A DNA stretch of 51,693 nucleotides from a virus (IMGVR_UViG_3300046458_000163:1-51693); one strand, 5' to 3'. Positions 36,286 to 46,121 are shown, numbered from the stretch's first letter. Numbers and translations: made by a program. The notes: generated by a model not told the origin, from the sequence alone.

Positions 36286-36582
36286 ATGAAGAAGCTGATT
36301 ATTGGATCGTTGATGGCAATTGTTTTATCTGGCTGTGTATATACTGGCACCAATTTTGATGAATCGAAACTGGCTAATGTTCAGAAAGGGCAAACCACGA
36401 AGCAAGATGTCATCTCTTACTTTGGCAGCCCCTCGACAACCACTGTCGATTCAGAAGGCAATGAACTTTTGATATGGACTTACAGCATTGGCAGTGCGTT
36501 CAGCGCAGACGCCAAGGTTCTCACAGTCAAAACGCACGATGGTAAAGTAGAATCTTACTCGGTGAGTAAATCAAAAATTTAA
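36286..36582 (+). CDS. BamE/SmpA-like phage lipoprotein
   Basis: This 98-aa lipoprotein precursor has a signal peptide (KKLIIGSLMAIVLSGC) with lipobox LSGC, cleaved before Cys17. It is followed by a SmpA/BamE-type domain: FDESKLANVQKGQTTKQDVI, SYFGSPSTTTVDSEGNELLI, W-T-Y and a C-terminal strand. Residues 2-3 after the Cys are not Asp, so outer-membrane sorting is expected. It is bracketed by its own terminators, so it can probably be expressed from the prophage. Phage lipoproteins of this kind may alter the cell surface or block superinfection, but that is inference. Confidence 0.85.
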   Translation: MKKLIIGSLMAIVLSGCVYTGTNFDESKLANVQKGQTTKQDVISYFGSPSTTTVDSEGNELLIWTYSIGSAFSADAKVLTVKTHDGKVESYSVSKSKI

Positions 36583-36602
36583 TCACCTATACGAAACAAA
36601 GA

Positions 36603-36627
36603 AACCTCGCTCCGGCGGGGTTTTTTT
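36603..36627 (+). terminator. Terminator after the lipoprotein gene
   Basis: AACCTCGC-TCCG-GCGGGGTT forms an eight-base stem followed directly by a T-run. It isolates the lipoprotein gene from the tape measure gene. Confidence 0.9.
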
Positions 36628-36645
36628 ATGCCCGAGGAATAGTCA

Positions 36646-39600
36646 ATGGCTGGCACTTTAAACGCAGGCAGCATCATCTATGAAGTGGATATGGATACCG
36701 CACGCCTGCTGGCGGCCCGCCGTGAAGTTGATGCTGCGCTAAATGGCATGGGCGGCAGCATGGGGAGGCTTGAGGCTAGCGTTAACAGAACTGAGCGTTC
36801 TGTTGCTTCAGTGCAGCGAACCATGTCAGGACTGAGTGCGGTGGCCCGCGGCGTTATTGCAGCAATTTCAGTTCAGCAGGTTACCGCATACGGAAACGAG
36901 TGGGTAAATGTTAATAACAAGCTAGCTAACTCGGTACGCGCCAATGAATCACTGGCAGAAGTGACTCAGCGTGTTTTCGATATTTCTCAAAATACAATGA
37001 GCAGCCTCGCAGCTACAGCGACACTTTATGGTCGTCTTGAGCGAGCGACCCGCAGCGCAGGAACCAGCACCAAAGATCTGGTCACTCTCACCTCTACTAT
37101 CAACAAAGGTTTGGCGGTGTCAGGTGCAACCACTGAGGAAGCCAGCTCGACTATGACGCAGCTTTCTCAGGCGCTCGCATCCGGCGTTCTACGTGGTGAA
37201 GAGTTCAACTCAATATCTGAGAACGGTAGCCGCTTAGCGGTTGCCTTAGCTGATTCTTTGGGTGTCACCATTGGTCAACTGCGAAAAATGGCCGCTGAAG
37301 GAAAGTTGACCACAGAAGTTGTGGTGAACGGATTGCTTAAACAGAGTGATGAAATAGCTAAAGAGTTCGCCAATACCGTAACCACAATGGGCCAAGCGTT
37401 CACGATCGCAACCAACAACATAACTAAATTCGTTGGGGAAAGCGCAAGCGTATCAACCACCATTCGGGTGTTCAACGATAGCGTAATTTCGCTTAGCCAG
37501 AATCTTGATGTCGTAGCTAATGCGATTGCTGTTGCTGCCGTCATCTTTGGCGGCCGTTTTGTCGGTGCGCTGGCGCTGGCTACCAAAGCCCGCATTGATG
37601 ATTCATTGGCAGCGAAGGCTCAGACAGCAGCTACAGCCCAATCAGCAGCAGCTACAGCTAACGCCGCTCGCGTTACTGCGCTTAAGGCTGGCCTGGACAA
37701 AGAGCAGGCTTTATCGAACCTGGCACTGGCGCAAACGGAATACAACGTTGCCAGAGGATCGGCGGCGGAGGCGTTCGCGCTTGAAAACCTTGTCGCAGTT
37801 AAATCTGTAGCTATCCAGCGTTCCGCAGCATATGCCGAAGCGCAACTGGCTGAAGCAGCTGCAACCAGAACAGCAGCCGCGGCATCTGCTGCTGCGACAA
37901 CCACGATTGGCAGCTTAGCTAAAGGAGCTTTGGCGTTAATTGGCGGCCCAGCAGGATTGGCTGTTATCGCGGCGGCGGGCATCTTTTATTTCTATCAGAA
38001 AATGCAACAGGCTCGTCAGGAGAGCATCGATTTCGCTGACAAGCTGGATGGCGTGATTGCCAAGATGAAGAGCATGAGTCAGGTTCAGCTTGCCGCAGAA
38101 ATTGATAACGCCACCAAATCCATAAAAGCGCAGGCAGATGCGATCAAGGATAACCAGTCCAGCCTTGAATCCAATGAGCTGCAGCAGTCTCGGCTGCGCC
38201 GCACGCTTAGTTATCTTCAGGAAGGCAGTCTGCTCTACAAGGTGACACTTTCTGAGTTGACTGATGCACAGAGCGAGCACACGCAATTACTGGCGCAGAA
38301 TGAGACAGCGCAAAACAAGCTCAGCCAGACAGTCAGCAAGACCGGCATTCTACGCGCCCAGATGAATGGCACCTTCGCGCAGGGTATAGACCTGCTTAAG
38401 CGAGATGGAGACGCTGCTGGAGTAACCTCTGGCCTGATGAATCAGCTAGGCACTGCTATCGACTTTGCCAGTAAGGCAAAAGAGAAATTCAACTCAACCA
38501 GCTTGCAGTTGCCGCGAAGCGATCAGGCTGACGCGTTCAACAAAGACCTCGAGTCCGAAAACGCTTTGCTGGCCATCACTGATAAACGCCTTCGCGCAGT
38601 AACCAAGGCACGGATGGAGGCCAACGCAAAGGGCGGCAACCAAAACCAGATAAACACAGCTGGCGAGCTTGCTGGAGCGCAATACGACCTTCAACAGGCA
38701 GAAGCAAACCGTAACAAGGAGACACGCGCAGGAGTAGCTGAAGGTAAGAAGGCCGAAACGCAAGCCGAATCCATCGCGCAGAAGCTGGCAAACCTCAAAC
38801 AGCAATCAGAGTTAGCTGGTGACTCCACCAGAGAGCTGAGCCGTGAGCAGGCCATTCTAACGGCCCAGCAATCACTTGGGAGTGCTGCTACTAAGGAAGA
38901 TATTGCGCTGGCAGGTAAGTATGCCGCCGCCAAATGGGACACTGGCAATGCTATTCGCGCTCAGGCTGCAGCTGAGAAGCTATTGCCGGAAGCCAAGGAG
39001 AATGCGAGCTACAAGCAGGACGTAGACGACCTGCAGGCCGCGCTATCTGCGAAAAAAATCACTCAACAACAGGCTAATGCTACGGCTGAGCAGCTAGAAA
39101 AGCAGCACCAGGTGAATCTCGCGAAGATTCGCGCTCAACAGGTAGTTTCTCCAGCTATGGAGGCCGTAGGCGAAATCGATCCAGTTCAGAAGCTCGCTAA
39201 CGAAAATGCTCAGAAGCTATCGCTCATCAAACAATTTGAGCAGCAAAAGTTAATCAGTGAGCAGCAGGGACTGTCCCTTCGAAATGCCGCCAATAACGAA
39301 TATGAGCAGCAAAGGATCGCAGCGCAGTGGCAGATTTATAAGGCGCAGAGTGAATCTAATGAACTGCTTGGCACCGCTATTGAATCGCTTGGTGGAGGGG
39401 CATCTAATGCCATAACAGGCCTTCTTAATGGAACTCAAAGCCTGTCGGAAGCATTCGCCAATCTTGGTTCTGCTGTTTTAAATGGGGTGGTAAGCAGCTT
39501 AGTTGAGATGGGAATTCGATGGGTGGAATCTGCGGTAATGGGGCAGACAGCACAGCAGACAGCAATCGCGGCTAATCAAGCAACAGCTGCAGCCGCACTT

Positions 39601-40086
39601 GCAACATCAACCGCTACTGGTGCAGCGGCAGCGGCCACATTACTTGCAGCGTGGTCTCCTGCGGCGATGATGGCATCAGTAGCAACATCTGGAGGAGCTG
39701 CTGCGGCTGGCCTGGCTGGTTACACTACTGCCATGACAACAGCGCAAACTATGTCACTGGCCGGTATGCGTGAGCACGGCGGCCCTGTTAACGCCAACTC
39801 AATGTACCGCGTAGGTGAAGGCGGTAAGCCTGAAATCTTCAAAGCCAGCAATGGCAGCCAGTACATGATTCCGGGCGATAACGGCAAGGTAATCAGCAAT
39901 AGCGATTTGGGTGGCGGCGGCGCAAGCGGTGGTGGGATATCGATGACATTTAACTTCGATATCAACACAACCGGCGGCGTTGACGAAGCCACACAGAAGC
40001 AGATGGCGCAGATGATGCAGACCGTTGCGATTCGCACCATCCAAGACCAGCAGCGCCCGCGCGGACTCCTCAGTAAAACCAAGTAG
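36646..40086 (+). CDS. H: Tape measure protein
   Basis: This 1146-aa protein has the expected features of a lambda-type tape measure: an N-terminal helical domain (TLNAGSIIYEVDMDTARLLA), long Ala/Gln-rich coiled coils through residues 300-900, hydrophobic segments (GPAGLAVIAAAGIFYFY near 440, and an Ala/Gly-rich membrane-like region near 980-1040), and a Gly-rich end before IRTIQDQQRPRGLLSKTK. It sets tail length, and its hydrophobic parts enter the host membrane at infection. The tail chaperone gene that normally abuts it is separated by the inserted regulators. Confidence 0.93.
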   Translation: MAGTLNAGSIIYEVDMDTARLLAARREVDAALNGMGGSMGRLEASVNRTERSVASVQRTMSGLSAVARGVIAAISVQQVTAYGNEWVNVNNKLANSVRANESLAEVTQRVFDISQNTMSSLAATATLYGRLERATRSAGTSTKDLVTLTSTINKGLAVSGATTEEASSTMTQLSQALASGVLRGEEFNSISENGSRLAVALADSLGVTIGQLRKMAAEGKLTTEVVVNGLLKQSDEIAKEFANTVTTMGQAFTIATNNITKFVGESASVSTTIRVFNDSVISLSQNLDVVANAIAVAAVIFGGRFVGALALATKARIDDSLAAKAQTAATAQSAAATANAARVTALKAGLDKEQALSNLALAQTEYNVARGSAAEAFALENLVAVKSVAIQRSAAYAEAQLAEAAATRTAAAASAAATTTIGSLAKGALALIGGPAGLAVIAAAGIFYFYQKMQQARQESIDFADKLDGVIAKMKSMSQVQLAAEIDNATKSIKAQADAIKDNQSSLESNELQQSRLRRTLSYLQEGSLLYKVTLSELTDAQSEHTQLLAQNETAQNKLSQTVSKTGILRAQMNGTFAQGIDLLKRDGDAAGVTSGLMNQLGTAIDFASKAKEKFNSTSLQLPRSDQADAFNKDLESENALLAITDKRLRAVTKARMEANAKGGNQNQINTAGELAGAQYDLQQAEANRNKETRAGVAEGKKAETQAESIAQKLANLKQQSELAGDSTRELSREQAILTAQQSLGSAATKEDIALAGKYAAAKWDTGNAIRAQAAAEKLLPEAKENASYKQDVDDLQAALSAKKITQQQANATAEQLEKQHQVNLAKIRAQQVVSPAMEAVGEIDPVQKLANENAQKLSLIKQFEQQKLISEQQGLSLRNAANNEYEQQRIAAQWQIYKAQSESNELLGTAIESLGGGASNAITGLLNGTQSLSEAFANLGSAVLNGVVSSLVEMGIRWVESAVMGQTAQQTAIAANQATAAAALATSTATGAAAAATLLAAWSPAAMMASVATSGGAAAAGLAGYTTAMTTAQTMSLAGMREHGGPVNANSMYRVGEGGKPEIFKASNGSQYMIPGDNGKVISNSDLGGGGASGGGISMTFNFDINTTGGVDEATQKQMAQMMQTVAIRTIQDQQRPRGLLSKTK

Positions 40087-40094
40087 GAAACAAC

Positions 40095-40448
40095 ATGCCA
40101 GAAACATTCACATGTATTCACCAAACGGGATTCTCTGGAGAGGACACGCCTGACGTGGGCGTCGTGAAGTTGGGCGATGGCTACGAGCAGCGGCAATTGA
40201 AAGGCATCAATCCGCTGATGGGCAAATATCCGCTGACTTTCATTGGCTACGACGATACGAAATGCTTGCGGCCTAACATTGCAAAAGCGGCGCGAGATTT
40301 TCTAAAGGCGAGGATGGCCGTTGAGTCGTTTTACTGGACGCCTTCCGATACCGGCATTCAAGGGTTATACGTATGCCGCTCTTGGTCGATGCAGAAGACC
40401 GGCAGCGTTTACCAACTAACAGCGACATTTGAGCAAGTACCCCGATAA
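40095..40448 (+). CDS. M: Minor tail protein M
   Basis: This 117-aa protein (109 aa in lambda) has the gpM pattern: PDVGVVKLGDGYEQRQLKGI, a W-containing core (FYWTPSDTGIQGLYVCRSWS) and a C-terminal TATFEQVP. It belongs to the hub below the tail tube that binds the tail tip complex. It starts eight bases after the tape measure stop. Confidence 0.92.
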   Translation: MPETFTCIHQTGFSGEDTPDVGVVKLGDGYEQRQLKGINPLMGKYPLTFIGYDDTKCLRPNIAKAARDFLKARMAVESFYWTPSDTGIQGLYVCRSWSMQKTGSVYQLTATFEQVPR

Positions 40449-40462
40449 ATCAGGAGTGAATT

Positions 40463-40702
40463 ATGACATTAGAACAGCGTGTAGAGGCATTAGAAAAAGC
40501 ATTCGCCAGTATGGCTATGCCAAAGACAACAACCGAAGAATTTTCAAAGTTGATGCAAAAGGTAGCAACAGATGTGATTAAAAATGCACAGCGCCCGGGC
40601 GGAATTCTGCATAAATCAGGCGTCATCGAAAAAGCGGCGATAGATTCTGCCGCTTCGCGTGCAACATACCACTTAAAGGCTGGTATTAACGTTCGGTCGT
40701 AG
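40463..40702 (+). CDS. Hypothetical protein between M and L, 79 aa
   Basis: This 79-aa helical protein begins with a short coiled coil (LEQRVEALEKAFASMAMPKT) and ends GGILHKSGVIEKAAIDSAAS and a short tail. AGGAG lies upstream of the ATG. Small proteins with this leucine-zipper opening are frequent near tail-tip genes. Its end overlaps the end of the convergent gene by 17 bases. Function unknown. Confidence 0.7.
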   Translation: MTLEQRVEALEKAFASMAMPKTTTEEFSKLMQKVATDVIKNAQRPGGILHKSGVIEKAAIDSAASRATYHLKAGINVRS

Positions 40703-40904
40703 TTTTCAAATTATGCACCCATTGCTTGATTGCCGGGGAATCTATTTCCGAAAGCTCGGTTGCAAGTTGATTCCTTTCTGGTTCATCAAGTTTCATCGCA
40801 ATACTAAGCAATATCATCTTTATGTCATTCAACTCTTTACCAATAGACTCATTGCTCGAGTGGTTAGAGTTAAAACCTATTGTGCTGTCTTTGAGCTCAA
40901 TCAT
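40686..40904 (-). CDS. Reverse-strand cargo gene in the tail operon, 72 aa
   Basis: This 72-aa acidic helical protein (MIELKDSTIGFNSNHSSNES, IGKELNDIKMILLSIAMKLD, EPERNQLATELSEIDSPAIK) is encoded against the tail genes. AAAGGA lies seven bases before the ATG, which supports real translation. It has about 170 bases of its own upstream region (40905-41077), AT-richer than its surroundings, where a promoter must lie. It is probably a cargo gene expressed from the prophage; the function is unknown. Confidence 0.65.
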   Translation of the reverse strand: MIELKDSTIGFNSNHSSNESIGKELNDIKMILLSIAMKLDEPERNQLATELSEIDSPAIKQWVHNLKTTTER

Positions 40905-41042
40905 TTTAGTCCTTTATTGTGGTAGTCAGCCGCTACTCATTTCTGTATGCGCCCATACCCCAAACATGGACGGACTGAACACCCAAAATAACCTCATCGG
41001 TAAATCAGTAACATCCTGATATTCGATCAGTAATCATACTTT

Positions 41043-41066
41043 GGCTGCCATCTGGCGGCCTTTCTT
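41043..41066 (+). terminator. Weak terminator before L
   Basis: GGCTGCC-ATCT-GGCGGCC (one G-T pair) is followed by TTTCTT. It lies between the reverse-strand cargo gene and L; Q-modified polymerase should pass it. Confidence 0.6.
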
Positions 41067-41077
41067 ATGGGCGCAAT

Positions 41078-41782
41078 ATGAGAGACATTCCAACAGAACT
41101 CATCATCGAGAGTGTTGACGCCGGTGTTGGCGCAATGCTCGACCTGTACGAAGTGGACCTGCAGGCGTTTGGCGGCGAAGTTCTCCGCTTCCACTCTGGC
41201 ACCAATGACTATTTCAACGACGTAATCTGGCAGGGCCGCGCTTACTCTGCATATCCGATCGCCGTTGAAGGTTTTGAGGTTAAATCTGAAGGCACTTATT
41301 CGCGGCCTACGATGAAGGTAGCGAATATCACCGGACTAATAACCGGCATCAACCACGATTTCGAGGATGCATTAGGTGCAGTAGTGACGCGCCGGCAGGT
41401 GCTGGTTAAGCATCTCGACACGGTGAATTTTCCAAATGGTAACGCAAATGCAGATCCGACGATGGAAGCAGTATCGCGCTACGTTATTGAGGAAATGGCG
41501 GAAGAGACCTTCGAGACGGTGACCTACAACCTTGCCACGCCGGTTGACTGCGACAATGCAATCATTCCGGCGAGAACTATTCTGGCGGATGTCTGCCAGT
41601 GGGTTTATCGCGGCGACGGTTGCGGTTACTCCGGCGGTCCTGTTGCTGACGAGAAAGACAATCCAACCTCAGACATGTCGCGCGATAAATGCTCTAAGCA
41701 TCGCAGCGGCTGCCGTTTTCGTTTCGCTAAACCAAGTGCGTTGCCATACGGCGGCTATCCTGGCTCAGCTAAGGTGTCGTGA
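41078..41782 (+). CDS. L: Minor tail protein L
   Basis: This 234-aa protein (lambda L is 232) begins RDIPTELIIESVDAGVGAML and has a C-terminal Cys set (DVCQWVYRGDGCGYSG ... DKCSKHRSGCRFRF) that in lambda L holds an iron-sulphur cluster. It is part of the tail tip and precedes K with a one-base stop/start overlap. Confidence 0.93.
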   Translation: MRDIPTELIIESVDAGVGAMLDLYEVDLQAFGGEVLRFHSGTNDYFNDVIWQGRAYSAYPIAVEGFEVKSEGTYSRPTMKVANITGLITGINHDFEDALGAVVTRRQVLVKHLDTVNFPNGNANADPTMEAVSRYVIEEMAEETFETVTYNLATPVDCDNAIIPARTILADVCQWVYRGDGCGYSGGPVADEKDNPTSDMSRDKCSKHRSGCRFRFAKPSALPYGGYPGSAKVS

Positions 41783-42507
41783 TGATTGAATCTGAATGCC
41801 TGGCATGCGCTGAGGAGTCATCAAATGAGGTGTGCGGGCTGATTATTGATGGCAATAGGTTGTGGCGCTGCGCAAACGAGCATCCCGATCCGGGGCGCAA
41901 TTTCCGGATAGGCGAGAAGGATTGGCTTGAAGCAGAAGCGGCGGGAGAAATCACCGCCGTTTTTCATTCTCATCCAGAGCAAAAACTGGTGCTGTCCGCT
42001 GCCGATCGCACTGCACAACTGGCTACCGGAATCGAATGGTGGCTGGCAAGTGGTGGGGAGCTACGCAAATTCTGCCCTGTGCCGCATTTGCTGGGCCGCC
42101 GGTTCGAACATGGCGTGATGGATTGCTACACGCTGTTTCGTGACGCCTACCACCTGTCCGGTATTGATTTACCCGACTTCGAGAGAACCAGTGGTTGGTG
42201 GGTGCGCGGTGAAAACCTCTACCTGAAGAATATGGCAGCCAATGGATTTAACGAAGTTGGCTTCGAAGCTATTCAGCCAGGCGATGTGATTATCCGTCGC
42301 GCCTTTCCCGAGTGCGACCCATGCCACGCCATGATTTGGCTTGGTGACAACATCGTCCTGCATCACGAAGTGCACGGCAGGCTTAGCCGCCGCGAACCGC
42401 TTCGCCAGATTCACGTACCTCTGATCCACTCCATCTGGAGGCATGAACAATGCTCATCTTTAGATTTGCGGGGAATTTACGACGACATTTTCGCCAAATC
42501 ACTTTAA
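41782..42507 (+). CDS. K: Tail tip protease K (JAMM plus NlpC/P60)
   Basis: This 241-aa protein has two enzyme domains. The N-terminal JAMM metalloprotease has Glu16, His62-Ser-His64 and Ser72-x-x-Asp75 (FHSHPEQKLVLSAADRTAQL). The C-terminal NlpC/P60 cysteine peptidase has its Cys in HGVMDCYTLFRDAY and a later His near CHAMIWLG. Together they suggest peptidoglycan or tip processing during assembly or infection. The ATG at 41782 overlaps the L stop. Its end overlaps I by 58 bases. Confidence 0.92.
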   Translation: MIESECLACAEESSNEVCGLIIDGNRLWRCANEHPDPGRNFRIGEKDWLEAEAAGEITAVFHSHPEQKLVLSAADRTAQLATGIEWWLASGGELRKFCPVPHLLGRRFEHGVMDCYTLFRDAYHLSGIDLPDFERTSGWWVRGENLYLKNMAANGFNEVGFEAIQPGDVIIRRAFPECDPCHAMIWLGDNIVLHHEVHGRLSRREPLRQIHVPLIHSIWRHEQCSSLDLRGIYDDIFAKSL

Positions 42508-42974
42508 ACGTCGATACACCCTCGCAGGGGCTGCGCCTGTTGCTGGCTCAGTGTCCCGCATTTAAACGCGACTTCTACCAAACCCGACTGCGCATGCGCA
42601 TCGATGGCAGCGACATCTCAGGCGACAATCTCGAATTCCACATGAACCGGCACATCAAAGACGGCGCCACTGTGCTGTTTGTACCGATCGTCGAAGGTTC
42701 GATTTCGGCGGTTGCGGCAGTCTGGATTATGGTCGCGGTCACTGTCGCTTCAGTTGCCTATTCGCTCTATATGACCTCGCATATGAAGACTGCGTCATCG
42801 GCGGATCAGGACACCAACTCAATAACCAACAACTCATTCACCAGCGCCGAGAACCGCATAGGTCAGGGCAGGCCGGTGCCGCTTCTTCTAGGCGAGATGG
42901 TTGTTGGCTCGAACGTAATCAGCCTTGGCATCGATACATCGAACAACCAGGACTGGAATATCTCAATTAGTTAA
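42450..42974 (+). CDS. I: Tail assembly protein I
   Basis: This 174-aa protein has an N-terminal ubiquitin-like fold (TPSQGLRLLLAQCPAFKRDF) and a membrane-like hydrophobic segment (VAAVWIMVAVTVASVAYSLY), followed by an Asn/Ser-rich part and GQGRPVPLLLGEMVVGSNVI, the usual gpI layout. It is required for tail tip assembly. It starts inside K. Confidence 0.9.
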   Translation: MLIFRFAGNLRRHFRQITLNVDTPSQGLRLLLAQCPAFKRDFYQTRLRMRIDGSDISGDNLEFHMNRHIKDGATVLFVPIVEGSISAVAAVWIMVAVTVASVAYSLYMTSHMKTASSADQDTNSITNNSFTSAENRIGQGRPVPLLLGEMVVGSNVISLGIDTSNNQDWNISIS

Positions 42975-42983
42975 GGTGAAAGC

Positions 42984-45900
42984 ATGAGCTCAGGCGGCGG
43001 CGGTGGCAGCACTCCAAAATTAATCGACGACAACCTCAAATCAAAGCAATTCCTCCGGGTTCTCGACCTCATTAGTGAAGGCCCGATCTACGGGCCTGTA
43101 GACCAGCAACACCTTTCCTCATTCATGCTGAATAAGACGCCGGTAACTGACTCTCTTGGCGGCACGACCATTAATGGCGTGAGCGTGGCATGGCGCCCGG
43201 GAACCGCAACGCAGACGCCAATAAATGGATTCAATGCTATCGAGGCGACAACAGTCGTTAACACCGACGTTACCCAGGCAACGCCACTTGTGCGTACGGT
43301 GACGGATACTGATGTTGATCGCGTACGCATGAACATTGGCGTATCCGCCCTTGTAGAGCAAGACACCAAAGGGAACCAACACGAAACGTCTGTGACTATG
43401 GTGATCGAAACGCGCTCGGGTAGCGCTGGTGCATGGCAAATTCAGAAGACCGTTACAATCACTGGCAAACAGTCTGGCGAATATCTCGAAGCTCACCTGT
43501 TTGATGCGCCAGAAACGAAGCCCTTTGACATCCGACTGCGTCGAGTAACCGCAGACAGCTCAAGCGATTTGCTTAACAACGGAACTATTTGGAACAGCTT
43601 TACCGAAATCACCGACGATAACCTGTCCTACCCTTACGCTGCTGTTGCTGGCTGCGTGGTTGACCGTGATCAATACACTGACACCCCTTCGCGCACATAT
43701 CATCTGCGTGGGCTGATTGTCGATGTGCCGGATAACTATGACCCGATCGCCCGTACCTACACCGGCATCTGGACGGGTGGATTCAAATCGGCATGGACGA
43801 ACAATCCCGCCTGGTTGTTCCGCGCACTGGTTAAAAACACACGTTACGGTCTGGCACGTCGTGCTGGATATGTCGATGTCGACGACGGAAGCCTGTACGT
43901 TCTTTCACAGTTTTGCGATCAGCTTGTCGATGATGGCTTTGGTGGCAAAGAGCCACGCTTCACGCTCAACGCCTACATTACCGAGCAGAAAAGTGCGCGT
44001 GACCTGCTGGACGATATCGCCGGCATGTTCCGTGGCATAGCCCTCTGGGATGGCATGCGATTCTCAGTGATGCTGGATAACCCGCAAGACCCGGTTGCAT
44101 CAATCACCAATGCAAACGTAGTTGATGGGCTGTTCACCTACAGCTCGATGAAGCGTTCCGAGCGCTATAACGCGGTAATCGTTTCGTGGACAGACCCGAA
44201 CAACGGCTGGTCTCAGGTGAAGGAATACGTATCTGATGATGGCCTGATTGACCGCTATGGCTACAACGAAACCACGATGGAGGCTTTCGGCTGCACGTCA
44301 CGCGGTCAGGCATTCCGCACCGGCAAATGGCTAATCGAAACCGCCAAACGTGAAACCAAGAAGACGAACTTCAAGATGGCGCGTGAGGCAATTCGCTTTA
44401 TCCCGGGCGATGTTGTTGAGGTGCTGGATAACAACTATGCAGCGACTCGCCTCGGCGGCCGTATCATATCGCATACAGTCGCTTCGATTACTGTTGATGC
44501 GGATGTATCGGAGTTGGCTGGCAGCGGAGACAAAATGTCGATCATGGGTTCAACTGGTAAGTTCATTAAGTACGAGATTGCCAGCGTTGCAGGCCGCGTT
44601 ATCACCTTAAAGTCAGCGCCAGCTTGGGTGCGTGATGGCACCGTATTCGTAATCTCTACTGATGAAGTCGCGCCGCGCCTGTTCCGCATCATGGGTATTT
44701 CGGAAGACGAGAACAACTCCGTCTATTCCATCTCAGCAACGCTGTACGACCCTAACAAGCAGGCCGTGGTTGATGATGGCGCGGTATTCGATACTCCCGG
44801 AGATACGCTTAACGGCTACCGTGTGCCGAACATCGAGAACCTGCGCATCATCAACGTCAACAGCGAGACCATTCAGGTCACGGCAACGTGGGAGACCGCA
44901 ACGCTCACCAAGAAAATTGTCTTCGAGCTCTATGTCTACAGCATGGATGGAAAGGTGGTGGCGCAGTACGAAACCGACCAGTTCCGCTATGACTTTTATG
45001 GGCTGGATGCAGGCAGCTATTCACTCGGCGTGCGTGGACGTAATGAGAATGGGATGAAGGGCACGGAAACGCAGGTTAGCCTGGTGATCGGCGCTCCCTC
45101 TGCACCAACATTCATTCAATGGACGCCGGGCATCTTCTCCGCCGACATCGTTCCGGTAATGAGTGTGTCAGCAACTACCGATACCTCGTTCGAGTTCTGG
45201 TACACCGGTGAGGTTCCGGCTAGCAGCATCGGTGCTGTTGAAGATGAGGCGCAATTCCTTGGTCGCTCGTCACAGTGGACGCTGCATGGCCTCAAGGCAG
45301 ATAAAACCTACTACATGTATGTGCGCACCAAAAACGCCTTCGGCGTGTCTGCGTTCGTCGAAGCGTCAGGTCAGGCTTCATCTGATATACCGGGCATGAT
45401 TGATCTCATTGATGATGCGATCCGCGATTCAGAAGCATTCGAGAATCTGACAGGTAAAATCGACACCAACATTGAAGGCATGCTGCAGAATGCGCTAGAT
45501 AATAACGCCACCGTTGACCATCAATTTGTGGTGAATGGCGAGGTAAGGGCAGACATCATTGTTGTACGAACCACCATCGCTACGGTATCGCAGGCCATGG
45601 CACAGCTTGAAACTCAGGTGCAGGCTCAAATTGGCGACGTTACAGCAGCTGTAAATGAGAAGCTTACAGCGGTGGTTAATTCAGATGGAACCGCAAAGGC
45701 TTCATACACACTACGGGTGGGTATTACGCGCGGGGGTGTGTATTACGGCGCTGGAATGGCTGTAGGCATAGAGCCATCCGGTAGTTCGTACAAATCAACA
45801 CTCGCATTCAATGCTGACCAGTTCGGTATTTATACCGGCAGCAATGCTGGTAATTATCAACTTGCATTTTCCGCAGTGAATGGCCAGGTATTCATTAATG

Positions 45901-46121
45901 ACGCATTTATTAATTACGCCTCTATCACGCTCGCGAAAGTTGGATCTTGGTATTCAGCAAATTACGTCGCAGGAAGATCTGGAACAATTATGAGAAATGA
46001 TGGCTCATTCGAGCTTTATGGAGGAAGTGGTAAATCTGGCGGGTCTGTTTTTAATTCCGATGGACTTACAGTCTTTGACACTAATGGTGTTGAGAGATTT
46101 AAGGCTGGGAAACTTAACTGA
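42984..46121 (+). CDS. J: Central tail fibre/host specificity protein J
   Basis: This 1045-aa protein opens with the typical Gly/Ser-rich start (SSGGGGGSTPKLIDDNLKSK, QFLRVLDLISEGPIYG) and continues with the conserved J core (NPAWLFRALVKNTRYGLARR, DDIAGMFRGIALWDGMRFSV, PGDVVEVLDNNYAATRLGGR) and fibronectin-like repeats. The last 150 residues, which determine host receptor choice, are distinct from lambda. GGTGAAAGC precedes the ATG. Confidence 0.95.
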   Translation: MSSGGGGGSTPKLIDDNLKSKQFLRVLDLISEGPIYGPVDQQHLSSFMLNKTPVTDSLGGTTINGVSVAWRPGTATQTPINGFNAIEATTVVNTDVTQATPLVRTVTDTDVDRVRMNIGVSALVEQDTKGNQHETSVTMVIETRSGSAGAWQIQKTVTITGKQSGEYLEAHLFDAPETKPFDIRLRRVTADSSSDLLNNGTIWNSFTEITDDNLSYPYAAVAGCVVDRDQYTDTPSRTYHLRGLIVDVPDNYDPIARTYTGIWTGGFKSAWTNNPAWLFRALVKNTRYGLARRAGYVDVDDGSLYVLSQFCDQLVDDGFGGKEPRFTLNAYITEQKSARDLLDDIAGMFRGIALWDGMRFSVMLDNPQDPVASITNANVVDGLFTYSSMKRSERYNAVIVSWTDPNNGWSQVKEYVSDDGLIDRYGYNETTMEAFGCTSRGQAFRTGKWLIETAKRETKKTNFKMAREAIRFIPGDVVEVLDNNYAATRLGGRIISHTVASITVDADVSELAGSGDKMSIMGSTGKFIKYEIASVAGRVITLKSAPAWVRDGTVFVISTDEVAPRLFRIMGISEDENNSVYSISATLYDPNKQAVVDDGAVFDTPGDTLNGYRVPNIENLRIINVNSETIQVTATWETATLTKKIVFELYVYSMDGKVVAQYETDQFRYDFYGLDAGSYSLGVRGRNENGMKGTETQVSLVIGAPSAPTFIQWTPGIFSADIVPVMSVSATTDTSFEFWYTGEVPASSIGAVEDEAQFLGRSSQWTLHGLKADKTYYMYVRTKNAFGVSAFVEASGQASSDIPGMIDLIDDAIRDSEAFENLTGKIDTNIEGMLQNALDNNATVDHQFVVNGEVRADIIVVRTTIATVSQAMAQLETQVQAQIGDVTAAVNEKLTAVVNSDGTAKASYTLRVGITRGGVYYGAGMAVGIEPSGSSYKSTLAFNADQFGIYTGSNAGNYQLAFSAVNGQVFINDAFINYASITLAKVGSWYSANYVAGRSGTIMRNDGSFELYGGSGKSGGSVFNSDGLTVFDTNGVERFKAGKLN

